From NCBI GenBank assembly GCA_003132445.1, contig PKXU01000088.1, forward strand, positions 44,118 through 89,309: a DNA stretch of 45,192 nucleotides. Reading direction: 5' to 3'. The position numbers were made by a program, and so were the translations under genes. Shown piece by piece: positions 27,336 to 35,246 of this stretch. The stretch is from Acidobacteriaceae bacterium (GTDB lineage Bacteria; Acidobacteriota; Terriglobia; Terriglobales; Acidobacteriaceae). The notes beneath the pieces were generated by a model, which did not search any database, was not told the origin of the DNA, and was given only the letters and a program-made list of their open reading frames with translations. Each line of letters opens with the position of its first letter. The stretch's first letter is position 1.

Positions 27336-27872
27336 ATGAAACAGAAGCTCGTGATTTTGTTCGCCGGTTTGCTCGCGCTTACCACTCTTGGCATCGCCCA
27401 AGACACTCAACCTTCCTCGAAGGCCCAGGAGCGAATTATCAAAGAAGTCCGCCATGAGTTGCTGATGCTGCCCTACTTCGGCGTCTTCGACTTCATCGCA
27501 TTTAAGGTGGATGGAAGCACCGTCACCCTGCTCGGCGAGGTCGTACGGCCCGTCCTGAAATCTGACGCTCAGAATGCGGTGAAGCACATTGAGGGTGTTG
27601 AAAACGTCGTGAACCAGATCGAAGTTCTTCCGCCGTCTTCCATGGACGATCGCCTTCGACTGCAGCTTTTCCGCGCGATCTACCAATATCCGGCGCTGCA
27701 AAGGTACGAACTGGGCGTGCAGAAGCCGATCCGTATTATCGTCAAGAATGGCCGCGTGACTCTTGAGGGAGTGGTCGACAGCGAGGGCGATAAAAATCTC
27801 GCCGGCGTCCGCGCCAACGGCGTTCCCGGCATCTTCTCGGTCACCAACAATCTGCAAGTGGCGACTCAGTAA
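27336..27872 (+). CDS. Exported BON-domain protein
   Basis: 178-residue protein with a signal peptide (MKQKLVILFAGLLALTTLGIAQ). Two BON domains follow: one around residues 35-100 (VRHELLMLPYFGVFDFIAF, DGSTVTLLGEVVRP, IEGVENVVNQIEVLP) and one around 105-175 (IRIIVKNGRVTLEGVVDSEGDK, SVTNNLQV). BON domains are thought to bind membranes or cell-envelope ligands; OsmY is the best known example. It probably acts in the periplasm in envelope stress. No strong ribosome site before the ATG. It converges on the PP2C gene with a strong hairpin between them. Confidence 0.88.
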   Translation: MKQKLVILFAGLLALTTLGIAQDTQPSSKAQERIIKEVRHELLMLPYFGVFDFIAFKVDGSTVTLLGEVVRPVLKSDAQNAVKHIEGVENVVNQIEVLPPSSMDDRLRLQLFRAIYQYPALQRYELGVQKPIRIIVKNGRVTLEGVVDSEGDKNLAGVRANGVPGIFSVTNNLQVATQ

Positions 27873-27889
27873 GGGGAGAATGCGCTTGC

Positions 27890-27915
27890 GAGAGGACGCC
27901 TTCCGGCGTCCTCTC
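27890..27915. terminator. Bidirectional hairpin terminator between convergent genes
   Basis: GAGAGGACGCC and GGCGTCCTCTC pair perfectly over eleven bases around a TTCC loop, followed on the plus strand by a T-rich tract (TTCTATTCTT). It sits 17 bases after the BON stop and 31 bases from the end of the opposing PP2C gene. Confidence 0.85.
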
Positions 27916-27946
27916 TTCTATTCTTCAAGCTGGTAGCGGAACTCGG

Positions 27947-29221
27947 TTAGCCCTTCACCAGGATGACGCTGGCGTCATCGTGCAGCCCACTACCGTCGGC
28001 AAACGACAGCACGTCATTGAGAAGGCTCTCGGCGGAGGCGTTGGATCGCGAAAAGTGTTCCTGAAGACGCGCCAATCCATACTCTTCGTCCCTTTGATTT
28101 TCCGCCTCGGTAATGCCGTCGCTGTAAAAGACCAGGCGAGAACCCATGGGAAGCTTCACTTCCACCTCCGAGAAATCACCTCGTCCCAGTCCCAAGGGGA
28201 TTCCTCGCTCCACGTCGAGAAACTGGGCCGACGTACCCGTCATCAAGAGTGGCTGGGGGTGGCCGGCATTAGCGAAGGTCAGAGTCCGCTGAACAGGATC
28301 AAGCACGCCGTACACCATGGTCACAAAGCGACCAGCCGGGAAGTCCTCGACCAGAAGGCGATTCAGCTTCGCCAGCACCTCGCCCGGAGTGCACGCGGCC
28401 TCGACCAGGGATCGCAAGATGCCACGAGTGGCCGACATGAGCAGCGCGGCCGCGGTTCCCTTGCCGGAAACGTCGGCCAGCACTAGACCCCAACGGCCTT
28501 TGTCCATGGGAATGAAGTCATACCAGTCGCCGCCCACAGCGCCGACGGGAATGGAAAGCCCGGATACATTGAAACCAGGAATGGAGGGAGATGTCTTTGG
28601 GAGAAGCGCTTGTTGAATGATGCGGGCCTCCCGAGCCTCATGCGTCATCTGCTCCCTTTGCCGCTGCTCCTGTTGAAATCGCCGAGCGTTGTGAACGGCC
28701 ACGGCCACATCGCTGCACAGCGCTTGCAGCAGCCGCAGCTGGCAGGGAGTGAAGGCATCCAGTTCGTGGTGGGAGGCGGTGAACACGCCCACCAATTGAC
28801 CCTCTACATGGAGGGGGATCGCAACTTCTGAGAGCGTGGAGTCTTCACAGCCAATGTAATACGGGTCCTGACGCACATCAGGCGCGTAATGCATCTGACC
28901 GGTGGATGCGACGAATCCAACCATGCCTTTGCCAATTTTCAGGCTGTGGCCGGGGCCGTGCATTTCGCAGCCTGCACAGCCATGGGCGCACGCAAGCGAC
29001 AATTCGCCACGCTCTTCGTTGTGCAGGTAGATGTCAGAATCCACACATCCGAACGATCGGGCTATCTCGTTCACAACCTTATCCACGAGCTGGTCGAGGT
29101 CAAGAATAGAGCTGATTTTCTGAGCGGCCTTCTGCACCTTGAGAAGATCTTCCACCTGATCCAGGTTAAGATCGCGGGGGATTGAAGGAGGCGGCGCTGT
29201 GAAGTTTGGACTGGCTGCCAT
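27947..29221 (-). CDS. GAF-domain PP2C-type serine phosphatase (RsbU/SpoIIE family)
   Basis: Signal-responsive Ser/Thr phosphatase of 424 residues. A GAF sensor domain (about 30-185) is introduced by a helix, LDLDQLVDKVVNEIARSFG, and includes a cysteine-rich loop ACAHGCAGCEMHG that could hold a ligand. After a coiled-coil linker (QQEQRQREQMTHEAREARI) comes the PP2C domain with GGDWYDFIPM, LVLADVSGKGTAAALLMS, FANAGHPQPLL and LVFYSDGITEAEN, supplying the metal-binding aspartates. The ATG at 29221 has GGAG upstream. Such proteins usually dephosphorylate an anti-sigma antagonist; no partner kinase or antagonist is in the window. Confidence 0.92.
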   Translation of the reverse strand: MAASPNFTAPPPSIPRDLNLDQVEDLLKVQKAAQKISSILDLDQLVDKVVNEIARSFGCVDSDIYLHNEERGELSLACAHGCAGCEMHGPGHSLKIGKGMVGFVASTGQMHYAPDVRQDPYYIGCEDSTLSEVAIPLHVEGQLVGVFTASHHELDAFTPCQLRLLQALCSDVAVAVHNARRFQQEQRQREQMTHEAREARIIQQALLPKTSPSIPGFNVSGLSIPVGAVGGDWYDFIPMDKGRWGLVLADVSGKGTAAALLMSATRGILRSLVEAACTPGEVLAKLNRLLVEDFPAGRFVTMVYGVLDPVQRTLTFANAGHPQPLLMTGTSAQFLDVERGIPLGLGRGDFSEVEVKLPMGSRLVFYSDGITEAENQRDEEYGLARLQEHFSRSNASAESLLNDVLSFADGSGLHDDASVILVKG

Positions 29222-29497
29222 GGGTCTGCTCCAAAGAAATAACTTACAACCGCAACTTATAACCAAAGATGATCGATTCGATGGTTAGGACTCTTTTCTT
29301 GCCAGACCACGGCGCGCTTTTTGCCAACCATTCTGGGCGAGTGAACGGCAAACCAGAAGTGATTCTTAAGTTAGCGCTTATGAGTTAGGACAATCCCCGG
29401 CTGTTCGGTCGGGCAAAGCTCGACCGGCTCCTTCCCGCGTATAATGCTCCCGGATTCGACTTCCGCCTCGACGCGGAGCCCTCGGAGGAACGCCATC

Positions 29498-30388
29498 ATG
29501 AGTTTTCATGCTATGAACCGCCGTAAGTTTCTTGAAACCGCAAGCACCGTTACAGCCGCCACGCTGCTGAGCAGCCGCCTGGGCTGGGCTGCCGGCGAAC
29601 ACAAAATTGAAAAGATTGGAGTTCAGCTCTACACGGTGCGCGATCTGATGAAAACTGATTTTGACGCGACCCTCGCCAAAGTTGCGCAGATCGGCTACAA
29701 AGAAGTTGAGTTCGCCGGCTATTTCGGCCGCACTGGCGAGCAAGTCCGCGCCGCGGTCGAGAAGAACGGTCTTTTGCCGGTTGGCACTCACGTCCAGTAC
29801 GACGAACTCGACGAGAAGTTTCCCTCTGTCATCGAGACCGCTAAGACTATCGGCATAAAATACATTGTCTGCCCCTGGATTCCCGAGGAACTGCGAAAAA
29901 ATCCTGACATCTGGAAACAGGCGGCCGCGAAATTCAATCACTGCGGTGAACAGAGCAAGAAAGCCGGGCTGCAGTTCGCCTATCACAATCACTGGTTCGA
30001 ATTTCTTCCCGTCAACGGCAAGTTGCCCTACGACGAACTTCTCAAAGAGTGCGACGCCAACCTGGTGAAGATGGAAATGGATCTCTGCTGGATTACCGCA
30101 GCGGGAGGCGATCCGCTCAAATATTTCAATCTCTATCCCGGACGATTTCCACTGGTTCACGTCAAGGATTTGAAAAAACTTCCTAAGATCACGGAGGGCG
30201 GTTCGCAGAACTTCGGCGACACCGTGGACCTGACCGCAGTCGGCAGCGGCATCATCGACTGGAAGAGGATTTTCGTACACTCCGAGAAAGCTGGGATCAA
30301 GCACTACATCGTCGAGCACGACAAGCCCACCGATGCCTATGCCAGCATCACTGAAAGTTACGAATACTTGAACAAGCTGCGCTGGTAG
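29498..30388 (+). CDS. Tat-exported sugar phosphate isomerase/epimerase-like protein (AP-endonuclease-2 fold)
   Basis: TIM-barrel protein of 296 residues. The start MSFHAMNRRKFLETAS carries a twin-arginine signal (RRKF) with a hydrophobic run ending at LGWA; GGAGGAA lies seven bases before the ATG at 29498. The mature part has xylose-isomerase-like landmarks: KIGVQLYTVRDLM, EVEFAGYFG, YHNHWFEF, MEMDLCWITAAGGD, HVKDL, giving His/Glu/Asp metal ligands. In many bacteria exported proteins of this fold sit with GMC oxidoreductases and act on oxidised (3-keto) sugars. The GMC gene follows in the same direction after 122 bases and a gluconate-dehydrogenase small subunit comes next, so a sugar oxidation pathway is likely; the exact reaction is unknown. 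Confidence 0.85.
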   Translation: MSFHAMNRRKFLETASTVTAATLLSSRLGWAAGEHKIEKIGVQLYTVRDLMKTDFDATLAKVAQIGYKEVEFAGYFGRTGEQVRAAVEKNGLLPVGTHVQYDELDEKFPSVIETAKTIGIKYIVCPWIPEELRKNPDIWKQAAAKFNHCGEQSKKAGLQFAYHNHWFEFLPVNGKLPYDELLKECDANLVKMEMDLCWITAAGGDPLKYFNLYPGRFPLVHVKDLKKLPKITEGGSQNFGDTVDLTAVGSGIIDWKRIFVHSEKAGIKHYIVEHDKPTDAYASITESYEYLNKLRW

Positions 30389-30510
30389 TGGGCCGCAGAA
30401 AGAAATCTACCTGTGGCTAATTTTTGAAAGGGCGTGGCTTCCCGCCGCGCCCGAAGTTCCACACAATTGCCGCGGCTCTAGCCGCCGGGGTCGAATTACA
30501 ATGGGGAGAA

Positions 30511-32214
30511 ATGCAGGTCCGGCGTACTCCCAAAACTTATGATGTTTGCATTATCGGCTCCGGTGCCTCCGGCGGGACCGCTGCCAAGGTGCTCACCGAG
30601 GGCGGTCTGAGTGTCGCACTGCTCGAAGCGGGGCCTCCGCTCGTTCCCGAGACCGACTTCAAAGAACATGTCTGGCCTTACGACTTGCCGCATCGCGGCG
30701 CGGGCGTGGGCGGCAGAGCAAACCAAGGGCTCAATGATGAATTCCTCGCCCCCAACGGCGCTTGGGAAATCGAAGGTGAACCGTACGTCTCCGCTCCCGG
30801 CTCAACTTTCCGCTGGTTTCGTTCGCGCATTGTCGGCGGACGCACCAACCATTGGGGACGCATTGCCTTGCGCATGGCTCCGGTGGATTTCAAAGTCCGC
30901 TCCCACGACGGCATGGGCGACGACTGGCCGATCAGCTACAACGACGTTGCTCCGTACTACGACAAAGTCGAGTCGTATATCGGAGTCTTCGGGACAAAAG
31001 AAAATATTCCCAGCGCTCCCGATGGAATTTTTCTGCCGCCGCCCAAGCCCCGCTGCACTGAAACCATCATCAAGAAGGCCTGCGACAAGCTCAACATCCT
31101 GTGCGTTCCTTCGCGCCTGGCAATCCTGACCCAGCCCCACAATGGCCGCGCAGCCTGCCATTACTGCGCCCAATGTGGTCGAGGATGCCTCACTGCTTCC
31201 AACTTCAGTTCGAGCCAGGTCATGATTCCTCCCGCGGAAAAGACCGGACGGTTCACTCTGATCACCGGTGCCATGGCGCGAGAACTGGTCGTAAACAAAG
31301 AAGGGAAAGTGGAATCGGTTTCCTACGTCGATAAAGCCACGCGCGAAGAGCGCCGTGTGCATGCGCGGGCTTTCGTCGTAGCTGCCAGCGCCTGCGAATC
31401 TGCACGCTTGCTATTGAATTCCAAATCAACACTTTTTCCCGACGGCCTGGCCAATTCCTCTGGAGTTGTCGGCCGCTATCTGATGGATACCGTCGGCAGC
31501 AGTGGCGGAGGATATTTTCCCGCGCTCGAACGCATGCCGGCGCACAATCACGATGGCGTGGGCGGCATGCACCTGTATATGCCATGGTGGAAATTCGATC
31601 GCAAGAACGATTTCCTGCGCGGCTATCACACCGAGTTCGGGGGCGGACGCGGCATGCCCGGTGTGGGCAACTATCATGACCTGTGCGATCAGTTTGAAGG
31701 TTATGGTTCCGCTCTGAAGCAGGAGTGCAAGAAGAAATACGGGACATACATTGGATTTGCCGGCCGTGGCGAAATGATTCCCAACGAGAATTGCTATTGC
31801 GAAATTGATCCTGCGGCAGTCGATCAGTGGGGCATTCCCGTGCTTCGCTTTCACTGGAAGTGGAGCGACAACGAGATCAAAATGGCGAAAGACATGCAGG
31901 AAACCTATCGCGAAATCGTTGAAGCCGCCGGCGGAATGTACATCACGCCAAAGCTTGCCCACGAAACCAATCCTTACGGGATTGAAGCGGGCGGCATGAT
32001 CATTCACGAAGTGGGCGTCGTGCGCATGGGCGAACACCCCGCCACCTCTGCCTTGAACCAGTACTGCCAGGCGCATGACGTGAAGAATTTATTTGTGACC
32101 GATGGAGCCTGCTTCGTTACCAACGCCGATAAGAATCCCACGCTGACCATCATGGCGCTGACCTGGCGAGCTTCCGATTATTTGCTGGATCAGGCGAAGA
32201 AAGGAAATCTGTAG
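30511..32214 (+). CDS. GMC-family FAD oxidoreductase (sugar dehydrogenase catalytic subunit)
   Basis: 567-residue FAD enzyme of the glucose-methanol-choline family. The dinucleotide fold is YDVCIIGSGASGGTAAKVL near the N-terminus; RIVGGRTNHWGRIALRM is the second FAD element; HEVGVVRMGEHPATS and the end segment FVTDGACFVTNADKNPTLT contain the catalytic His/Asn region. A cluster CHYCAQCGRGC (C-X2-C-X2-C-X3-C, about residue 215-225) resembles the iron-sulfur site of three-subunit FAD glucose dehydrogenases. The ATG at 30511 has GGGGAG upstream. No own signal peptide: it probably rides through Tat with the next gene product, whose start is 12 bases away. Likely substrate is a sugar or glycoside. 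Confidence 0.9.
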   Translation: MQVRRTPKTYDVCIIGSGASGGTAAKVLTEGGLSVALLEAGPPLVPETDFKEHVWPYDLPHRGAGVGGRANQGLNDEFLAPNGAWEIEGEPYVSAPGSTFRWFRSRIVGGRTNHWGRIALRMAPVDFKVRSHDGMGDDWPISYNDVAPYYDKVESYIGVFGTKENIPSAPDGIFLPPPKPRCTETIIKKACDKLNILCVPSRLAILTQPHNGRAACHYCAQCGRGCLTASNFSSSQVMIPPAEKTGRFTLITGAMARELVVNKEGKVESVSYVDKATREERRVHARAFVVAASACESARLLLNSKSTLFPDGLANSSGVVGRYLMDTVGSSGGGYFPALERMPAHNHDGVGGMHLYMPWWKFDRKNDFLRGYHTEFGGGRGMPGVGNYHDLCDQFEGYGSALKQECKKKYGTYIGFAGRGEMIPNENCYCEIDPAAVDQWGIPVLRFHWKWSDNEIKMAKDMQETYREIVEAAGGMYITPKLAHETNPYGIEAGGMIIHEVGVVRMGEHPATSALNQYCQAHDVKNLFVTDGACFVTNADKNPTLTIMALTWRASDYLLDQAKKGNL

Positions 32215-32226
32215 CCGGAGCCGTCT

Positions 32227-32817
32227 ATGTCCCTTTCACGACGCGACATTCTCAAATCGCTCACTATGACAGCCGTGACCGGCTCCGTATTGCGAGTGAT
32301 TCCGCTGGAGGCGGCCGCGTACGCGCATCGCATGGTGCAGGCGGAAAAAGCCGCGGCGGAAGATCAGGTCTATGCGCCGAAGTATTTTTCTCCTCATGCG
32401 TACAAGACGCTGCAAGCTCTGTGCCAAAGCATCATTCCGTCGGATGACGACGCGAAGGGAGCGATCGAAGCGGGCGCGCCTGAGTTTATCGACCTGATCA
32501 CTAGCGAAAACCAGGACTACCAACTCGCCCTCGGCGGCGGCCTGATGTGGCTCGACAACACTTGTGTCGATCGCTACGGCAAAGTTTATCTAGATTGCAC
32601 TCCAGCCCAGCAGAAAGAAATTCTCGATCTCGTCGCCTACCGCAAGAACGCGAAGCAGGATCCCAGCCTCGGCCAGGGCGTGGAATTCTTTGCACTCTTG
32701 CGCAAGCTCACAGCCGACGGATATTTCACCAGCGAAATAGGCATCGCGTATCTGGGCTACATCGGCAACACGTTTGTGAAAGAGTTTCCCGGTTGCCCAC
32801 CCGTTCCCGGTCTGTAA
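32227..32817 (+). CDS. Gluconate 2-dehydrogenase subunit 3-family protein (Tat carrier subunit)
   Basis: Small subunit of the GMC sugar dehydrogenase, 196 residues. The start MSLSRRDILKSLTMTA is a Tat signal (SRRDIL) followed by a hydrophobic run. The mature part begins with the family's YKTLQALCQSIIPSDDDAKG and contains IDLITSENQDYQ and EILDLVAYRKNA. In characterised three-subunit enzymes this protein is needed for folding and export of the flavoprotein. GGAG precedes the ATG; spacing to the GMC gene is 12 bases. The expected cytochrome c subunit is not in the window, so electrons may go to another carrier such as the small cytochrome c at 18603-18929 (inference). Confidence 0.9.
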   Translation: MSLSRRDILKSLTMTAVTGSVLRVIPLEAAAYAHRMVQAEKAAAEDQVYAPKYFSPHAYKTLQALCQSIIPSDDDAKGAIEAGAPEFIDLITSENQDYQLALGGGLMWLDNTCVDRYGKVYLDCTPAQQKEILDLVAYRKNAKQDPSLGQGVEFFALLRKLTADGYFTSEIGIAYLGYIGNTFVKEFPGCPPVPGL

Positions 32818-32836
32818 AACAATGTGTGAAGGGATT

Positions 32837-32861
32837 GTGTGGAGCGGGCGCCCCCGCCCGC
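32837..32861. repeat. Palindromic element of the GCGGGCGGGGGCGCCCGC family
   Basis: GTGTGGAGCGGGCGCCCCCGCCCGC is the reverse complement, with small changes, of the element read in frame twice inside lhr (43093-43118 and 45139-45164). It lies 20 bases after the gluconate-dehydrogenase subunit stop, in the 180-base gap before the HNH-like gene. Confidence 0.7.
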
Positions 32862-32997
32862 TGCCTTTGACTTTGGTTTTCGTTCGCTGAGGGAGTGGGG
32901 ATTATGAGTGTAATCGGGATGTTTCGCCAGTTATGCGCTGCTTCCGTTCAACCGGCGAACCCATCTGAAAACGGCAGACGGTGAGACAATTAGGGTA

Positions 32998-33783
32998 ATG
33001 ATTGAAGGCACGTGCAAACTTTGCCTTGAGACGAAACCATTACGGGAGAGTCATTTCATTCCGGCCGCGCTTTATCCGAGGACGCGCAAGCCGAGCTTTG
33101 CAAGTCGGAATCGCCGACTTGTGGCTCTCGACTCCAAAGACAAGCACATCAAGGATTATGTACTTTGCTCCGACTGTGAGCAACGGTTCGACCGCAACGG
33201 AGAATCGGAGGTTTTGTATTGGGTGAGTCCAAAGAGTAAGACCTTTCGCCTCGGTGAACGGTTGAAGGTTGCCTTACCTCGCGATTACGACCCAAGCGAT
33301 CCCGACCAGTCCATTAATCGTTACTCGGGCACTGATATTGGGGTGGACATGGATAAATTCGCCTACTTCGTAATCAGCGTCATTTGGCGAGGCACTGCAC
33401 ACGACTGGGTGTTGCCGGATGGTAGCGTGCGACCACACGATGCCTTAGGCGCTTTTGTCGAGCCGATGCGTTTGTATTTACTGGGACAGGCCCCGTTCCC
33501 AACGGACACTTCCGTTATTGTCATCGTCGGCAGCGATGATGAATCTCGCAAGGTCTGGACCATTCCGACAGTGCATGTAGAAGCGAATTGTCTTAACTTC
33601 CGTTTTCACACTTTCGGTGTTTTGTTCAGAGTCCTTATAGGCTATCGGCAGTGGGACTACCTCCGCGATCAAAGCTGTACATCTCCCCGAAAGTGTATCT
33701 TCCTCGGAAGCATGAAGCACAGGATGCCGGAGATCATGCAGATATTCGAAGATGCTGTCAGCAAAGCCGAACAGCCAGACTGA
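32998..33783 (+). CDS. HNH-nuclease-like zinc protein, unknown
   Basis: 261-residue protein. The N-terminus reads CKLCLETKPLRESHFIPAAL, then CSDCEQRF about 40 residues later: two CXXC pairs around a histidine, a layout found in HNH-type nucleases and related zinc folds (C-X2-C ... SH-IP ... C-X2-C). The other four-fifths (WVSPKSKTFRLGERL, DIGVDMDKFAYFVISVIWRG) is not recognised. I do not see a full H-N-H catalytic triad, so nuclease activity is uncertain. The gene stands alone, with codon use less GC-biased than its neighbours by eye and next to a toxin-antitoxin pair, suggesting transfer. AGGG lies just before the ATG. Confidence 0.6.
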   Translation: MIEGTCKLCLETKPLRESHFIPAALYPRTRKPSFASRNRRLVALDSKDKHIKDYVLCSDCEQRFDRNGESEVLYWVSPKSKTFRLGERLKVALPRDYDPSDPDQSINRYSGTDIGVDMDKFAYFVISVIWRGTAHDWVLPDGSVRPHDALGAFVEPMRLYLLGQAPFPTDTSVIVIVGSDDESRKVWTIPTVHVEANCLNFRFHTFGVLFRVLIGYRQWDYLRDQSCTSPRKCIFLGSMKHRMPEIMQIFEDAVSKAEQPD

Positions 33784-33951
33784 TTCTCTCGCCTCACGTG
33801 CCAAAATTGTGCGTAGCGCTCATTGAACCCGTCAGCAGTGGTAATGGGCGGTCACACTCAAGACCCGGTTTAGCGCAGTGCGGGCTCTCCTGATGTCTAT
33901 CTCCCACAAAACAAGCCATATCCATCCCTAGGGAGTTAGTTCGAATTAGGA

Positions 33952-33969
33952 TATAATTTAATCCATTAA
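33952..33969 (+). promoter_or_regulatory. Promoter -10 and palindrome before the antitoxin gene
   Basis: A perfect TATAAT at 33952-33957 in an AT-rich island is followed by the palindrome TTAATCCATTAA (33958-33969) and a GGAG ribosome site (33971-33974), with the ATG at 33982. No convincing -35. The palindrome could be the antitoxin's own operator. Confidence 0.5.
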
Positions 33970-33981
33970 TGGAGTCTCAAG

Positions 33982-34419
33982 ATGTATGCTCTGGCTGCAG
34001 TACCCGATATCGGCCTCGACCTTCGAAAGTTGCCCGACCTGGCCGATGCAGCCACGCGTGCGCGCCTCAGCCCTTCGGCCATCTCCGCATTCTTCGCCAT
34101 TGTCGAGAAGTGGGAACTGCGCAACGAAGATGCGATGGCACTTCTCGGCGGCACATCTCACGGGCGCTACTACGAACTGAAGAAGAATCGCAAAGGACTG
34201 CTCTCGCAGGATGAGCTGACGCGCATCTCGCTGCTGATCGGAATCTTTAAGGCGCTGAACATTCTCTTCAGCCGGCGGCTCGCGAACCAATGGACCACAC
34301 GCCCGAACTCAAATCCGATGTTCAACAATGCCCCGCCATTGGAATTGCTGGCTCGCGGCGGAGTGCCCGGCATGATCGGCGTTCGCCGACTGCTCGATCA
34401 TCGTCGCGGCGGCAAGTAA
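33982..34419 (+). CDS. MbcA/ParS/Xre-family antitoxin
   Basis: Antitoxin of 145 residues to the RES-domain toxin. The N-terminal half is helical with an Xre-like helix-turn-helix (NEDAMALLGGTSHGRYYELKK); the C-terminal half is the toxin-binding MbcA/ParS domain, with PMFNNAPPLELLARGGVPGM and VRRLLDHRR matching the family's conserved end. GGAG lies seven bases before the ATG. It precedes the toxin gene closely, the usual order for this type II system. It should neutralise the toxin and repress the operon through the palindrome over its promoter (inference). Confidence 0.85.
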   Translation: MYALAAVPDIGLDLRKLPDLADAATRARLSPSAISAFFAIVEKWELRNEDAMALLGGTSHGRYYELKKNRKGLLSQDELTRISLLIGIFKALNILFSRRLANQWTTRPNSNPMFNNAPPLELLARGGVPGMIGVRRLLDHRRGGK

Positions 34420-34436
34420 TTCTGCGAACGAATCTT

Positions 34437-35192
34437 GTGCTCGGAACTTCTTTCATCGATCAGCGCGACACCCATCGCCTGATTCCTGCTCAGTTTGCCG
34501 ATGACGGCGCGTCCGTGCTCACTCGCCTCAGCGAGGATCCCAAAATTCTGGAGGGCATCTTCGAACTCGACAATGCCACCAACGACCGCCTGCTGGCCGA
34601 ATCGCGACTTTCGCCGGGAATTGACGAAAGGGAACTGGTCTTCGGCATTCCTTCTTATCGAATTATCAATGCGGCCTTTTGCCATCCATCGCCGTTCGGA
34701 TCGCGCTTCAACTCGGGCGAGCGCGGCGCGTTGTACGCGTCGTTCGAACTGGAAACATCGCAGGCCGAAGTCTCTTATCACCGTCAGCTATGGCTGCAAG
34801 AGACCGCGTGGGATGAGGAAGACGAGGCTGACTACCAGGACTATCTTGCGGACTTCCGCGCGGAGTTTCACGAGCTGCGTAATACAGATCTCCGCAGTAA
34901 AGATCATCGCAATAAAGATCGTCGCAGCAAAGACCGTCCCAGTAAAGATCTGCGCGCTGAAAACGACTACGCCGAATGTCTTTCGCCGACAAGTTATGTG
35001 GCTTCGCAGGCGCTCGCGAGCCAGTTGCTCGAATCAGGCTCCGCGGGCATTGTCTATCCGTGCGTACGGCGAGCAGGAGGAACCTGCATCGCATGTTTTC
35101 GCCCCGTGCTGGTCACGAATGTGCGCAAGCGCAGCGTCCTCACATTCATCTTCCGCGACTCGCACACTCCCCCGACCATTCGCAGAGTGTAA
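34437..35192 (+). CDS. RES-domain toxin (NAD+-degrading family)
   Basis: Toxin partner of the upstream antitoxin; characterised RES toxins break down NAD+. About 251 residues. Family marks: THRLIPAQF (conserved Arg) near the N-terminus, GSRFNSGERGALYASFELETSQAEVSYHR (core strand with Glu), and SGSAGIVYPCVRR at the end, where the usual family Ser of YPSVR reads Cys. Between the core and the end is an insert of five 15-base repeats coding a charged KDxRx pentapeptide run (34887-34961). The start is uncertain: the GTG at 34437 gives a family-like N-terminus but has no clear ribosome site, so translation may be coupled to the antitoxin stop at 34419. Confidence 0.85.
   Translation: MLGTSFIDQRDTHRLIPAQFADDGASVLTRLSEDPKILEGIFELDNATNDRLLAESRLSPGIDERELVFGIPSYRIINAAFCHPSPFGSRFNSGERGALYASFELETSQAEVSYHRQLWLQETAWDEEDEADYQDYLADFRAEFHELRNTDLRSKDHRNKDRRSKDRPSKDLRAENDYAECLSPTSYVASQALASQLLESGSAGIVYPCVRRAGGTCIACFRPVLVTNVRKRSVLTFIFRDSHTPPTIRRV
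34887..34961 (+). repeat. Five tandem 15-base repeats inside the RES toxin gene
   Basis: Units at 34887, 34902, 34917, 34932 and 34947 follow GATCxxCGCAxxAAA with few changes (GATCTCCGCAGTAAA is the first). Each adds five residues without breaking frame, giving runs such as RSKDHRNKDRRSKD. Confidence 0.9.
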
Positions 35193-35246
35193 AGGCGCAA
35201 AGCTGACAGCTCATAACTAGTAGCTCACAGCTCGGAGCTCAAAGCC

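Noticed and set aside
35196-35243. AGCTCATAAC/AGCTCACAGC repeats after the RES toxin
   Set aside because: Simple low-complexity AGCT words without a clear unit or symmetry; not listed as a feature.
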